Counted from the first letter of the stretch, positions 42,895 to 51,558 are shown. The stretch: DNA of 64,000 nt from an uncultured Lachnospiraceae bacterium (GCA_910579735.1 CAJTUZ010000001.1:124001-188000); one strand, 5' to 3'. Notes: a model not told the origin generated them from the letters alone. Program-made: numbers and translations.

Positions 42895-43597
42895 ATTTCC
42901 CCTCTACAATTAACTTATAACCTAAGCCCCTGACTGTAACCAGGGAAACGGGGTGCGAGGGATTTCGCTCTATTTTTTCTCTGATACGGCGTATATGCGC
43001 CATTAAAGAGTTTTCATACCCAAAGGGATTGTCGCCCCATGCTGCTTCGCACAATGCGTCAATTGTCACAATACGCCCGGCATTGCGGTATAAGGCAGAC
43101 AGCAAATCATGTTCTTTTGCCGTCAACGGGATGTGTTCCTCATTTTTAATGACCTCGGCACGCGAAAAATCAATTTGACTGTCATGCAGGCATACAAGAG
43201 GATTTTCGTCTTTGTAGCTTCTGCGTAAAATGGCCATGACACGAAACAAAAGTTCTTTTGGCAAAAAGGGTTTTACGATATAGTCATCGGCCCCTAAACC
43301 AAAGCCTTTGAATTTATCATCATCTTCGCCGCGGGCAGTCAGAAAAAGAATGGGGTAATCGCCGCTTTTCTTTAACTGTTCCATTAACGCAAATCCGTTC
43401 CCATCCGGAAGCATTACGTCAAGTATTGCTAATTCCGGGCGGGATTTTTCAGCTTGTTGTATAGCTTCTTTCACATTTTTTGCCGCTTTGATATTTTGAA
43501 ATCCGTATTCCATTAAAATGGACAAAACCATATCTAAAAGCTCCTGTTCATCATCAACGAGCAGTATACGTTTATTCAGCAGATAATCTTCATTCAC
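42875..43597 (-). CDS. OmpR-family response regulator
   Basis: 240 residues. Receiver domain residues 10-125 (LLVDDEQEL, phospho-Asp in AILDVMLPDGNG, LTARGE, GADDYIVKPF) and a winged-helix DNA-binding domain 135-235 (HIPLTAKEHDLLSAL, RIREKIERNP, VRGLGYKL). It likely controls the divergent ABC transporter genes. The upstream region holds repeat copy B. Confidence 0.88.
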   Translation of the reverse strand: MNEDYLLNKRILLVDDEQELLDMVLSILMEYGFQNIKAAKNVKEAIQQAEKSRPELAILDVMLPDGNGFALMEQLKKSGDYPILFLTARGEDDDKFKGFGLGADDYIVKPFLPKELLFRVMAILRRSYKDENPLVCLHDSQIDFSRAEVIKNEEHIPLTAKEHDLLSALYRNAGRIVTIDALCEAAWGDNPFGYENSLMAHIRRIREKIERNPSHPVSLVTVRGLGYKLIVEGKSCEKSF

Positions 43598-43629
43598 GGT
43601 AGATTTCCTTTCACAGCTACATCATACGA

Positions 43630-43830
43630 GGCAATTGTGAAACGCCGAGGCAGAGGAAAAAGATCTCTGCTGAAGGGCCCTCTAAAAACGCAAGTTACTA
43701 AAAGTAACTTTATTCTTAGTGAGAGAGGCATGAAATGCCTCTCGAACTTAGCACCGCTGCGTTTTTAATGGAGCGGGAGCGTGCCTCGAAGCAGAAACTT
43801 TTTCCTCTGCCTCGGCGTTTCGCAATCGCC
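43630..43830. repeat. Long-hairpin repeat, copy B (201 bp, inverted relative to copy A)
   Basis: Outer arms 43630-43671 and 43790-43830 pair over about 41 bp with a few mismatches. Inner stems: TAAAAACGC/GCGTTTTTA (43683-43691, 43759-43767); GAGAGGCAT/ATGCCTCTC (43723-43731, 43735-43743) with a 3-nt loop; and AAGTTACT/AGTAACTT (43692-43699, 43703-43710), which copy A lacks. The match to copy A includes loop sequence such as AGGGCCCT. It fills the gap between the response regulator and the ABC transporter, next to both promoters. No target-site duplication is evident. Confidence 0.9.
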
Positions 43831-43958
43831 TACTATATCATACCATAGAATTTTGAATTTTTTAGGCATTTCTGAAAATGTAAGGCAGATGTAAGGTAAA
43901 GAGAATGTTGTCACAAGGCTGCACTGATATCATGTAAGCAATGAAGGAGGATGTTTAT

Positions 43959-44741
43959 ATGGATTACATGATCAGAACAAAACAGTTGACCAAAAAATAC
44001 AAATCTTTTGTCGCTGTTGACAACGTTTCGCTGAATATTCGGAAAGGCAGTATTTACGGATTTCTGGGTCCGAATGGTGCGGGAAAATCCACTACTATGA
44101 AAATGCTCTTGGGATTGACTGCACCCACAAAAGGCAGTTTCACAATCGATGGAAAGCAATTTCCGAATGACCGTCTTTCCATTTTGAAAGAAGTAGGTTC
44201 CTTTATCGAATCGCCCTCTTTTTATGCGAATCTGACAGGCGAAGAAAACCTTGACATTATCCGCCGCATCCTGGGACTTCCCGGAAGCTGGGTTGCGGAT
44301 GCATTGGAGCTTGTCGGACTTTCCGAATTTGGCGGACGGCTTGCCAGAAAATATTCATTGGGCATGAAGCAGCGGTTGGGACTTGCCGGAGCCTTGCTTG
44401 GCAGACCCCCTATTTTGATTTTGGATGAGCCTACCAATGGACTTGACCCATCCGGCATACATGAAATCCGAAATCTGATTAAATCGCTGCCCGGTCTTTA
44501 CGATTGCACAGTTCTTATTTCTTCGCATATGCTGTCTGAAATCGAGTTAATGGCAGACGATATAGGAATACTCAATCATGGTCATCTGCTGTTTGAGGGC
44601 AGCCTGGACGAATTGCGGCAGAACGCACTGCAGTCCGGATTTGCTGCGGATGATAAAATCAGCGCCGCTAATTTGGAAGATATGTTCCTGTCTATGATTG
44701 ATAAAGACAATGCTGGCAGAAAGCAGAGGGCAATGTTATGA
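43959..44741 (+). CDS. Lantibiotic-immunity ABC transporter ATPase (LanF-like)
   Basis: 260 residues. Walker A GPNGAGKST, Q-loop, signature YSLGMKQRLGLA, Walker B ILILDEPTNGLD. The pattern PSFYANLTGEENL and the following order match the MutF/SpaF/BcrA group that expels lantibiotics or bacitracin. GAAGGAGG at 43943-43950 selects ATG 43959 over the in-frame 43941. It overlaps the permease gene by 4 bp. No lanthionine biosynthesis genes are nearby, so it is a resistance rather than producer-immunity set. Confidence 0.88.
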   Translation: MDYMIRTKQLTKKYKSFVAVDNVSLNIRKGSIYGFLGPNGAGKSTTMKMLLGLTAPTKGSFTIDGKQFPNDRLSILKEVGSFIESPSFYANLTGEENLDIIRRILGLPGSWVADALELVGLSEFGGRLARKYSLGMKQRLGLAGALLGRPPILILDEPTNGLDPSGIHEIRNLIKSLPGLYDCTVLISSHMLSEIELMADDIGILNHGHLLFEGSLDELRQNALQSGFAADDKISAANLEDMFLSMIDKDNAGRKQRAML

Positions 44742-45475
44742 ACGTCACGATGAGGACATTTGTAATCGAACTTAGAAAAGAAAAACGCACGGGTGTTATT
44801 CCGTTAATGCTTGCAGTCGGCATTTTGGGGGCGGCATATGCTTTTGTCTTTTTTCTTGTTCGGAAAGATACTCTTTTAAATCTGCCATTAGCGCCTATGG
44901 ATGTGCTGCTTACGCAGTTGTATGGCATGATTATGCTTCTGAATATGTTCGGTATTATAGTCGCCGCCTGTATGATTTACAATATGGAATTTAAGGGAAG
45001 CGCCGTTAAAAAAATGTATATGCTCCCTGTGAGTGTTCCGCTTATGTATTTCTGCAAATTTATGATTTTAACCATCATGCTCTTTAGTGTAATTGTTTTT
45101 GAGGATCTGGTACTTACTAAAATTGGTCTGACGGATTTACCACAGGGCGCATTTGAGTTTGAGACCCTGCTGTTTTTTGCCGGGTATTCATTTACAACGT
45201 CAATGCCCGTATTATCTTTTATGGTTTTCGTATCTTCCCGCTTCCCCAGTATGTGGGTGCCTCTTGGGATCGGTGTTGCAGGATTTTTAAGCGGTATGGC
45301 ATTGGCTGCGTCGGGTAATGTTTTGCTTTGCACACACCCTTTTGTGATTATGTTAAAACCCGCTGTTGCGATGAGCGCACAGCCGGATATTATCGTTGTG
45401 ATTTTTTCGCTGGCTGAAACGGCTATTTTCCTTTTTTCCGGATTATGGGCCGCCAAATATTTGCGCTGCGAATAG
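44738..45475 (+). CDS. Lantibiotic-immunity ABC permease (LanE/MutE-like)
   Basis: 245 residues with six membrane helices and a start RTFVIELRKEKRTG typical of the EpiE/MutE permeases. It overlaps the ATPase gene by 4 bp and is followed 13 bp later by the second permease; GGAGG lies in that gap. The three form one transporter. Confidence 0.83.
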   Translation: MNVTMRTFVIELRKEKRTGVIPLMLAVGILGAAYAFVFFLVRKDTLLNLPLAPMDVLLTQLYGMIMLLNMFGIIVAACMIYNMEFKGSAVKKMYMLPVSVPLMYFCKFMILTIMLFSVIVFEDLVLTKIGLTDLPQGAFEFETLLFFAGYSFTTSMPVLSFMVFVSSRFPSMWVPLGIGVAGFLSGMALAASGNVLLCTHPFVIMLKPAVAMSAQPDIIVVIFSLAETAIFLFSGLWAAKYLRCE

Positions 45476-45488
45476 GGAGGTGTAGAAT

Positions 45489-46253
45489 ATGAGTTTTTTA
45501 GAACTGCTCAAAATCGAGTTTATGAAAGTAAAACGTGGTAAAATGATCCCTCTGATTTTTATAGCGCCGCTGTTGGTCGTGGCTTCCGGCGTGGCAAGCC
45601 TGCAAAATTATTTTTCGCCGGAATATACAAACGCGTGGGCGGCTATGTTTATTCAGAGCGCATTAGTTTATTCCTATTATCTGCTTCCGTTCAGCATGAT
45701 CGTTGTATGCGTGATGATTGTGGGACGCGAAACGGGGAATAACGGAATGTTGAAAATGTTAGCCTTACCCGTCAGCCGTTATGCCCTGTCAGCAGCAAAA
45801 TTTTGCGTGCTTCTCTTTTATTTGTTTATGGAAATGGTTGTTTTTCTTGTTGTCTTTGTGATAACAGGATTGATTGCAACGGGCAGTACAGGAATTACAG
45901 AAGCATTACCGATCATGTATTTATTGAAGTGGTGTGCCGGATTATTTTTTACGATGCTCCCCAGTGTGGGGACAATGTGGGCGATTACGGTACTATTTGA
46001 AAAACCGTTCCTATCCGTCGGCTTAAACCTGTTTCTTGTTATCCCCGGCGTATTAGCGGCAAATACACCGCTTTGGATTGTTTACCCTTATTGTTACAGC
46101 GGTTATTTGGTTTCCTGTTCCCTGCATGATTTTACGGCAAAGGGCGTTAGCGCCGGTTTTAACCTGTTTCCGTTTTTACCATGTGCAATTCTGGTTTTCG
46201 CATTGGTACTTACAGTGGCGGTGAAACAGTTTGGAAAAAAGGAAATGAGGTAA
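45489..46253 (+). CDS. Lantibiotic-immunity ABC permease (LanG/MutG-like)
   Basis: 254 residues, six membrane helices; starts SFLELLKIEFMKVKRGKMIPLIF, typical of MutG/SpaG-type permeases. GGGAGGTG is upstream of ATG 45489. It pairs with the preceding permease. Confidence 0.83.
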   Translation: MSFLELLKIEFMKVKRGKMIPLIFIAPLLVVASGVASLQNYFSPEYTNAWAAMFIQSALVYSYYLLPFSMIVVCVMIVGRETGNNGMLKMLALPVSRYALSAAKFCVLLFYLFMEMVVFLVVFVITGLIATGSTGITEALPIMYLLKWCAGLFFTMLPSVGTMWAITVLFEKPFLSVGLNLFLVIPGVLAANTPLWIVYPYCYSGYLVSCSLHDFTAKGVSAGFNLFPFLPCAILVFALVLTVAVKQFGKKEMR

Positions 46254-46494
46254 GTTATGGAAAATAAAAGTTCCCGGCGTCTTCACGACCGGCGGATGTT
46301 GGATCGTGTGGAGGGGTGACAAACAAATTAGTCTTTTTTCAATTTTGGAACAAAATTTGCGGTATATTACCGTATGAAATGAACTCCTATTCCCCCAAGC
46401 GGAGAGAGGAAGAAATTTAATGAATATTCGATAGAAATAGGAGTGTGATTGTGATATTCTGTTAGAAGTACAAATCGGATTTGGAGGTATCAGC
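46254..46494 (+). other. Non-coding spacer of changed composition
   Basis: 241 bp between the permease and the next gene. Composition shifts from mixed to clearly AT-rich at about 46320. I see no gene, only a possible -10-like TATATT. It probably marks the junction to an inserted AT-rich segment. Confidence 0.4.
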
Positions 46495-46929
46495 GTGAAA
46501 AAAATATATTGTATTATAGCACAGTTGATATTGTTGCTATGGTTTTTTTTGGCTATGACAGGATTGTGCTTTGGAAATAAATGTTTAGTTTCGAGGTCAT
46601 ATAAAGATGATGGTATATTTTTTCTAATTTATTTAATAGTTGTGATATTATTCATTGTTAAAGAACGAATTGGTAAATGGTTTGTAATTGTATGGCTTTC
46701 GATGTGGTTTGTGATACAGTTTATCTGCCACGAATGGTATACTGTTTTTAATGATGGATTTATGGGTACATTAGAAAGAAAAATTGAGTATTTTTCAGGT
46801 ACAATACAGTGGTTACAAATAGATGGTAAATATATACCCGATGTATATCATACTATACTGCATATTCTCATATTGTGCGCCTTAATCAGTACCATTATAT
46901 ATTCCATAAAGATTACAAAAAAGAAATAG
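46495..46929 (+). CDS. Small AT-rich four-helix membrane protein, unknown
   Basis: 144 residues starting at GTG 46495, 6 bp after GGAGGT. Four hydrophobic segments: about 5-25, 37-52, 60-80 and 120-138; the loop between the third and fourth is extracellular or cytoplasmic and holds Tyr/Trp residues. The tail is Lys-rich. Codon use is strikingly AT-rich compared with neighbours, a sign of recent transfer. Family not recognised. A terminator follows at 46991. Confidence 0.6.
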   Translation: MKKIYCIIAQLILLLWFFLAMTGLCFGNKCLVSRSYKDDGIFFLIYLIVVILFIVKERIGKWFVIVWLSMWFVIQFICHEWYTVFNDGFMGTLERKIEYFSGTIQWLQIDGKYIPDVYHTILHILILCALISTIIYSIKITKKK

Positions 46930-46990
46930 CTATTCCCGTTTTGTCTAAACGTCAATTACCGAATCACAACGAAATAGTAACATAGCGTTA

Positions 46991-47028
46991 GAGCGTATAG
47001 AAAACAAGTCTATGCGCTCTATTTTATT
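46991..47028 (+). terminator. Terminator after the AT-rich membrane gene
   Basis: GAGCGTATAGA (46991-47001) and TCTATGCGCTC (47009-47019) form an 11-bp stem with one G-U pair, followed by TATTTTATT. Confidence 0.85.
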
Positions 47029-47044
47029 GTAAAGGAGCAGATTT

Positions 47045-47180
47045 ATGAACAAAGGCAGCAATACACAACATAGAAGCGAGGACGGTTCATGAAGTTGTGC
47101 CTGCGGATATTCAGAAACACGCAGGACTGGCACTGACGGACAGAAAATTCAACGACTTACTATCCATTACAAGTTCATAG
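47045..47180 (+). pseudogene. Short frameshifted gene remnant
   Basis: AAAGGAG at 47031-47037 is 7 bp before an ATG (47045) that reads 15 codons to a TGA. A second frame, open from 47049 to a TAG at 47180, encodes a well-formed stretch containing EVVPADIQKHAGLALTDR. The two look like one frame broken by an indel, the remainder deleted. I cannot identify the ancestor. Confidence 0.3.
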
Positions 47181-47222
47181 GGGCACTGGAAATCCTTGAA
47201 TAATGGATATTTTCCAAGTCAA

Positions 47223-48575
47223 TTATTCCAACTGTTCAGCGGATGCGGCCGGTATGTCTACAGATGCAGCCGGATTTTCTGCGGTGATATTGTCTGCAGA
47301 ATCAGGCATATCAACTTTTTCCAGTGCAAGGATCTCATAATCCGCGTTTCTGGTAACGACGATGCCGACGGAGGCGATGCCTTCCGGTACATTGTCCGTA
47401 ATATGCGTGTAGACTTGGGGCGCTGTTTCATCATGGAAGTAAGTAACGATATCCCCTTCATACATGAGATGGTTCGCGGAAATGTCAAAATATAGTCCGA
47501 ATTGTGTATATTCCGAGAAGTTTTCGGAATGAGTAAAAGAGTACAATAGGTTTGACACCGCATCTTCGCCGCCTTCTATCGTCTGGGAGGAAGACTCTGT
47601 AAGCGTTTTATCGGCACCGGATGTTTCGTTTTGAGCGAATACGGTAATTGCCGTTCCGAGGGATAAAACAGCGATTATAATGCTGAATAAGGTTGCTTTT
47701 TTATATTTCATAATAGCCACGATCCTTTCTTTTACTGCATTTTTTCCAAATTCTGTTGAAAATAAGATAGGATGTCTTTGGTGTCCGGCCAAAGCGACGA
47801 GCGTAAGGGCATAGTCTTTTTTGCTTTTCTCGCCTAAGATTGCGATTACTTTTTCATCGCAGGCAAGTTCCATGTCGCGGTTAAAAAGGACATACATGAT
47901 CCAAACTGCTGGATTAAACCAGTGCAGGCATACGGCGGCATACATCAGGAGCTTTTGCAGATTGTCGGCTCTTTTGATATGAACAAGTTCGTGAGTCAGG
48001 ACATACCGTAACTGTGCCTGTTCCGCTGCGGCAAAAATCTTGGATAAAACGATCCTGGGCGATAGGATGCCATAAGCTAACGGTGTGGACAGTCTGTCAG
48101 ATATTAAAATCCGGACACGTTTCGGAAGGGAAACGATCTGCCGGAGGTCTGCTTCGATTTCTTTTGGAAGGGGCAGAGCGTCCTGTATGTTCCTGCGTTC
48201 TTTTAGATAGGATACTGCAAATACAGTAAGAAGCAGGATAACGCCTGATAGATAGAGAAAGCTCAGCCAGGGAAATGCCGCCTGAGAGAGCGCCGTTTCG
48301 AAACAGGCGCCGCTTCTTCCGGCAGGCACCGGCGAAGGCAGCGTCTGTCCGGCAGTAAACATATGCAGTCCGTTATCTGCCATTTTGGTCGCAGGGGCAA
48401 AAATGCCCCGGGGAATCGGTAAAGAGACGGGCAGCAGGAGTCTTAACAGTGCAATATCCCACAAGAGCATAAACATCTTCTTAGGCAGTCTGTTCAAGGT
48501 AAAAAGACGCAGTAAAATGATGAAAAATATCAGGACTGTGCCTGTGACACTCATTTGAAGAAACATTCGTTTCAC
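47223..48575 (-). CDS. BlaR1/MecR1-like M56 membrane metallopeptidase
   Basis: 450 residues. Three to four N-terminal helices and one near residue 290. The zinc motif HELVH, followed by the third ligand region MELACDEKV, is intact. BlaR-type proteases sense an external signal and cleave the BlaI repressor encoded just upstream. The C-terminal extracellular portion (about residues 310-450) is only 140 residues, Ser/Ala/Asp-rich and lacks the penicillin-binding domain (no SxxK or KTG), so the ligand is probably not a beta-lactam. The gene follows blaI by 1 bp. Confidence 0.85.
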   Translation of the reverse strand: MKRMFLQMSVTGTVLIFFIILLRLFTLNRLPKKMFMLLWDIALLRLLLPVSLPIPRGIFAPATKMADNGLHMFTAGQTLPSPVPAGRSGACFETALSQAAFPWLSFLYLSGVILLLTVFAVSYLKERRNIQDALPLPKEIEADLRQIVSLPKRVRILISDRLSTPLAYGILSPRIVLSKIFAAAEQAQLRYVLTHELVHIKRADNLQKLLMYAAVCLHWFNPAVWIMYVLFNRDMELACDEKVIAILGEKSKKDYALTLVALAGHQRHPILFSTEFGKNAVKERIVAIMKYKKATLFSIIIAVLSLGTAITVFAQNETSGADKTLTESSSQTIEGGEDAVSNLLYSFTHSENFSEYTQFGLYFDISANHLMYEGDIVTYFHDETAPQVYTHITDNVPEGIASVGIVVTRNADYEILALEKVDMPDSADNITAENPAASVDIPAASAEQLE

Positions 48576-48576
48576 C

Positions 48577-48936
48577 TCATTCCATATTGTCTATAAGTTC
48601 TTTTAACTGTGCCAGTTCGTCGTCTGTCAGGGTATTTTCGGATAAAAAAGCGGCAAAAAACTTTTGCCTGGAGCCGTCAAACATTCTCTCAATCAGTTCT
48701 TCTGTTTCATAGGCCTGAATCTCTTCTTTGGATACTGCCGCTTTGCAGACAAATTTCGGTTCCGTGCGTTCTACGGCGCCTTTTTCGATGCACTTTTTAA
48801 TGACGGTGTAGGTCGTATTCCGGTTCCAGCCGGTTTCTTCTTTTAGGATGCCTGCAATCTGTCCGGCCGTTAAAGTGCCTTCGCGCCATAACACTTCCAT
48901 TACTTTTAGTTCCGAGTCAAATAACTTTAAGCTCAT
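48577..48936 (-). CDS. BlaI/MecI-family transcriptional repressor
   Basis: 119 residues. Winged-helix N-terminus (DSELKVMEVLWREGTLTAGQIAG, NRNTTYTVIKKCIEKG) and a C-terminal dimerization helix. It should bind the ACTA..TAGT dyads upstream and be cleaved after activation of the M56 protease. GGAGC is upstream of the start. Confidence 0.88.
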   Translation of the reverse strand: MSLKLFDSELKVMEVLWREGTLTAGQIAGILKEETGWNRNTTYTVIKKCIEKGAVERTEPKFVCKAAVSKEEIQAYETEELIERMFDGSRQKFFAAFLSENTLTDDELAQLKELIDNME

Positions 48937-48989
48937 ATTTGCTCCTTTCGGCTGTTGTCTGTTCGGTTGGAAATCATAAAAAAATAATG

Positions 48990-49066
48990 ACTACTGCAAT
49001 AGTAATTATGAGATGATACTATCACGATAGTCATGCGTTGTCAAGGGAAAATACTACTGTGATAGT
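48990..49066. promoter_or_regulatory. Three BlaI-type operator dyads
   Basis: ACTACTGCAATAGT (48990-49003), ACTATCACGATAGT (49018-49031) and ACTACTGTGATAGT (49053-49066) share the pattern ACTA(C/T)......TAGT, the known core of BlaI/MecI boxes. Centre spacings are 28 and 35 bp. The second overlaps the -10 and spacer of the blaI promoter. Confidence 0.8.
49016..49044 (-). promoter_or_regulatory. blaI promoter
   Basis: On the minus strand TTGACA (49044-49039), 17-bp spacer, TAGTAT (49021-49016). It is covered by the middle operator, as expected for autorepression. Confidence 0.75.
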
Positions 49067-49134
49067 CATTTCGCTCTTTGCTGAAATTTACGACTGTTTT
49101 TTGCAGGAACTCATGATTTTTACTATTGAAATTC

Positions 49135-49162
49135 TTAATAGAAATAGGTAATATATTATAAT
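49135..49162 (+). promoter_or_regulatory. Promoter candidate for the first chemoreceptor
   Basis: TTAATA (49135-49140), 16-bp spacer, TATAAT (49157-49162), about 95 bp before the receptor ATG and 70 bp from the nearest BlaI dyad. The -35 is only a partial match. Confidence 0.4.
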
Positions 49163-49256
49163 GAAAGTGGAACGGATGATTTTCCTTCTTTGATCTGTTC
49201 TGCCTGTCAGCGCGGAAAGATCAGGGACCGTCAGGAAAGGAAGTCCGAAATATAAT

Positions 49257-50927
49257 ATGGGAGTGGATGAAGTGAAGAGTGAAAGAAACAGAAGAATGTT
49301 GCATCTTGGACGGAAATTGAATGTTGTGGCGGCAGTTTTGCAGATAGTCAGCATGATAGTGGTCGTCGCTTTGTGTGTTTCCATGTTTTATAGTCTGACA
49401 ATGGGGTTACTGCGGAATCAATGCGTGAACGGCACCAATATGCTGGCATACCAGCTGGAGCATTATTCCGGCTCAGAGGACAAGACACAGATGTTAGATG
49501 AGTTAAAGGAGCAGTTAGGCTGTGAATTTACGATCTTTCATGGAGACGTGCGCATGTATACAACAATCGTGCAGGAAAACGGAGAGCGGGCGGTAGGAAC
49601 GAAGCTGTCCGGTGAATTGTCGGATCTGATACTTAACAAAGGGCAGTCATATGTGGGAAATGCCCAGATCCTGAATATGGATCATCTGTGTTCATATGTA
49701 CCGATCAAAGACGATACCGGTAAAGTAACCGGATTGATCTTTGCGGGTATCTCTATGGAAGATGCGGTTTCGCAGATCAGCAACACCATAAAGGCAGCCT
49801 GTATTGTAGGCGTGATCCTGGTGATCGTCAGTATTTTACTGTTAGCAGGGTTTATCAGACTGGCAGTTTCCGGTCCGTTATCCAAACTTACGGCACTGGC
49901 GCAGACAATGGAACAGGGGAAACTCGGTCTGGCCGATCATAAGGATATGAGCGTAAATATCCGTTCAAATGATGAGATCGGATTTTTGGCACGCACGTTT
50001 GAAAATACGATTCACAGGCTGAAAGGATATATCGGTGAAATTGCGGAAATATTGCAGTCTATTTCCGAAGGCAATCTGGTTACCAGTACGAAACAGGATT
50101 ATGTAGGGGATTTCACTTCTATAAAAGAGTCGTTGGATGGGATACTCGAAAATCTGAACAGTACGATGTCGCAGATCGTGGAAAGTACGGAGCAGGTGTC
50201 AAACGGCTCCGAACAGATGGCGGCGGCTGCACAGATGCTCAGCCAGGGAGCGGTAGAACAGGCCAGTGCAGTGGAAGAACTGGACAGAAATATTCAGGAG
50301 ATTTCTTCACAGGTCGGTCAGACGGCTGACAATGCGGCACAGGCAAGCCAGAAAGTGGAAATAGTCAGTGCGCAGCTTTCGGAAAGCAACCGGAAGATGC
50401 AGGAAATGATAAAGGCAATGTCGGATATCAGCGAAAGTTCGAGTGAGATCGGTAAGATCATCAGTACAATCGAAAATATCGCGTCCCAGACGAATATTCT
50501 TGCTTTAAATGCAGCTGTAGAGGCAGTTCGTGCCGGATCCGCCGGCAAAGGTTTTGCGGTCGTGGCGGAAGAGGTACGAAAACTTGCCGGTGAGAGTTCG
50601 GAAGCGTCAAAGTCTACGACGGCGCTGATCGAGCATTCTATTGCGGCGGTAAAACACGGTTCGGAAATTGCCAGTGAAACGGCAGAAAATCTGCTGACGG
50701 CAGTGTCGGGAACGGGTGAGATTGTTGAAACAACAAACAGAATCGCCGAAGCAGCCCGTAATCAGGCGGATTCCATCAGTGAGGTCCAGGAGAAGATCGG
50801 CCAGATCTCCAATGTGGTACAGACAAACTCCGCGACGGCACAGGAAAGCGCTGCAACGAGCGAATCCTTAAGCAATCAGGCAGGACTTCTGAGAGATCTG
50901 ACAAGGATGTTCCGGGTAAAACGCTGA
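49257..50927 (+). CDS. Methyl-accepting chemotaxis protein
   Basis: 556 residues. Membrane helices at about 25-47 and 180-203 enclose a single-Cache-like extracellular domain (YAYQL.. to DHLCSYVPIKDD, with VTGLIFAGIS). HAMP follows, then the signalling hairpin with core ENIASQTNILALNAAVEAVRAG and AEEVRKLAGES. It signals to CheA/CheW; the ligand is unknown. ATG 49257 has AGGAAAGGAAG at long spacing; GTG 49263 or 49272 are alternatives. A terminator follows at 50951. Confidence 0.88.
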   Translation: MGVDEVKSERNRRMLHLGRKLNVVAAVLQIVSMIVVVALCVSMFYSLTMGLLRNQCVNGTNMLAYQLEHYSGSEDKTQMLDELKEQLGCEFTIFHGDVRMYTTIVQENGERAVGTKLSGELSDLILNKGQSYVGNAQILNMDHLCSYVPIKDDTGKVTGLIFAGISMEDAVSQISNTIKAACIVGVILVIVSILLLAGFIRLAVSGPLSKLTALAQTMEQGKLGLADHKDMSVNIRSNDEIGFLARTFENTIHRLKGYIGEIAEILQSISEGNLVTSTKQDYVGDFTSIKESLDGILENLNSTMSQIVESTEQVSNGSEQMAAAAQMLSQGAVEQASAVEELDRNIQEISSQVGQTADNAAQASQKVEIVSAQLSESNRKMQEMIKAMSDISESSSEIGKIISTIENIASQTNILALNAAVEAVRAGSAGKGFAVVAEEVRKLAGESSEASKSTTALIEHSIAAVKHGSEIASETAENLLTAVSGTGEIVETTNRIAEAARNQADSISEVQEKIGQISNVVQTNSATAQESAATSESLSNQAGLLRDLTRMFRVKR

Positions 50928-50950
50928 AACGAATAAACGATAATGTATAA

Positions 50951-50980
50951 AACGCAGGCTTTCAGGCTTGCGTTTTTCTT
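50951..50980 (+). terminator. Terminator after the chemoreceptor
   Basis: AACGCA/TGCGTT outer stem (50951-50956 with 50969-50974), extended inward by GGC pairs, then TTTTTC. Confidence 0.8.
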
Positions 50981-51022
50981 TCTAAATGCTGTTTGGGATT
51001 ATGGATGTGCAGGTGGACAGAT

Positions 51023-51390
51023 ATGAAAAATATTCATAACATTGAATTTTATAATGGCAGCAAGGAAGAATTACTTCCCGGTTTTGCAAACGATTTCCCC
51101 TATATTGCTTCAAGGGCGGAACTTGACAATTATGCAGGGCGTTATGTGCCGTGGCACTGGCACAAGGCCGTAGAACTTTTTTATATGGAAAGCGGCAGTC
51201 TTGAATATGATACGCCGGGAGGAGGGGTGTTGTTTCCTGCCGGATGCTGGTAAGAGGACAGGAACCCGTTACGGTAATCAGCCATGCCTGTGGTCTGGGG
51301 AGCAGCAGTTATTTTGGGAAAGTTTTTCGGGAATATGCGCACTGTACGCCATTAGAATACCGGAAGAAATGGCAGGATTGTGATATATAA
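51023..51390 (+). pseudogene. AraC-family regulator, internally deleted
   Basis: The first part (51023-51253) encodes the cupin-type N-terminus: YVPWHWHKAVELFYMESGSLEY. The second part, in another frame (to TAA 51390), encodes the last helix-turn-helix: RMLVRGQEPVTVISHACGLGSSSYFGKVFREY, then TPLEYRKKW. The middle of the protein, about 150 residues, is missing and the two frames disagree near 51240. A functional product is unlikely. Confidence 0.75.
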
Positions 51391-51469
51391 AGGCAGAAAT
51401 GAAATATTTTTTCCACGTTATCTGCAGTATAATGATTCTGAACTTGCAGAATGTTTATATATGATTCCA

Positions 51470-51528
51470 GGCGATTGCGAAACGCTTCAGCAGAAACTTT
51501 TTTTCTGCCGCGGTGTTTCGCAATCTCC
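51470..51528. repeat. Long-hairpin repeat, copy C (59-bp internal deletion)
   Basis: The 5' tip GGCGATTGCGAAACGC (51470-51485) is joined directly to a full 3' arm equivalent to 43790-43830 of copy B: CAGCAGAAAC, a T-run, TTCTGCC, then GTGTTTCGCAATC ending at 51528. The whole inner part of the element is gone. The ends still pair over about 14 bp with one mismatch. It lies between the AraC remnant and an HD gene. Confidence 0.8.
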
Positions 51529-51558
51529 TAATATACGGTTCATAGGAAAGGAGCTAAG

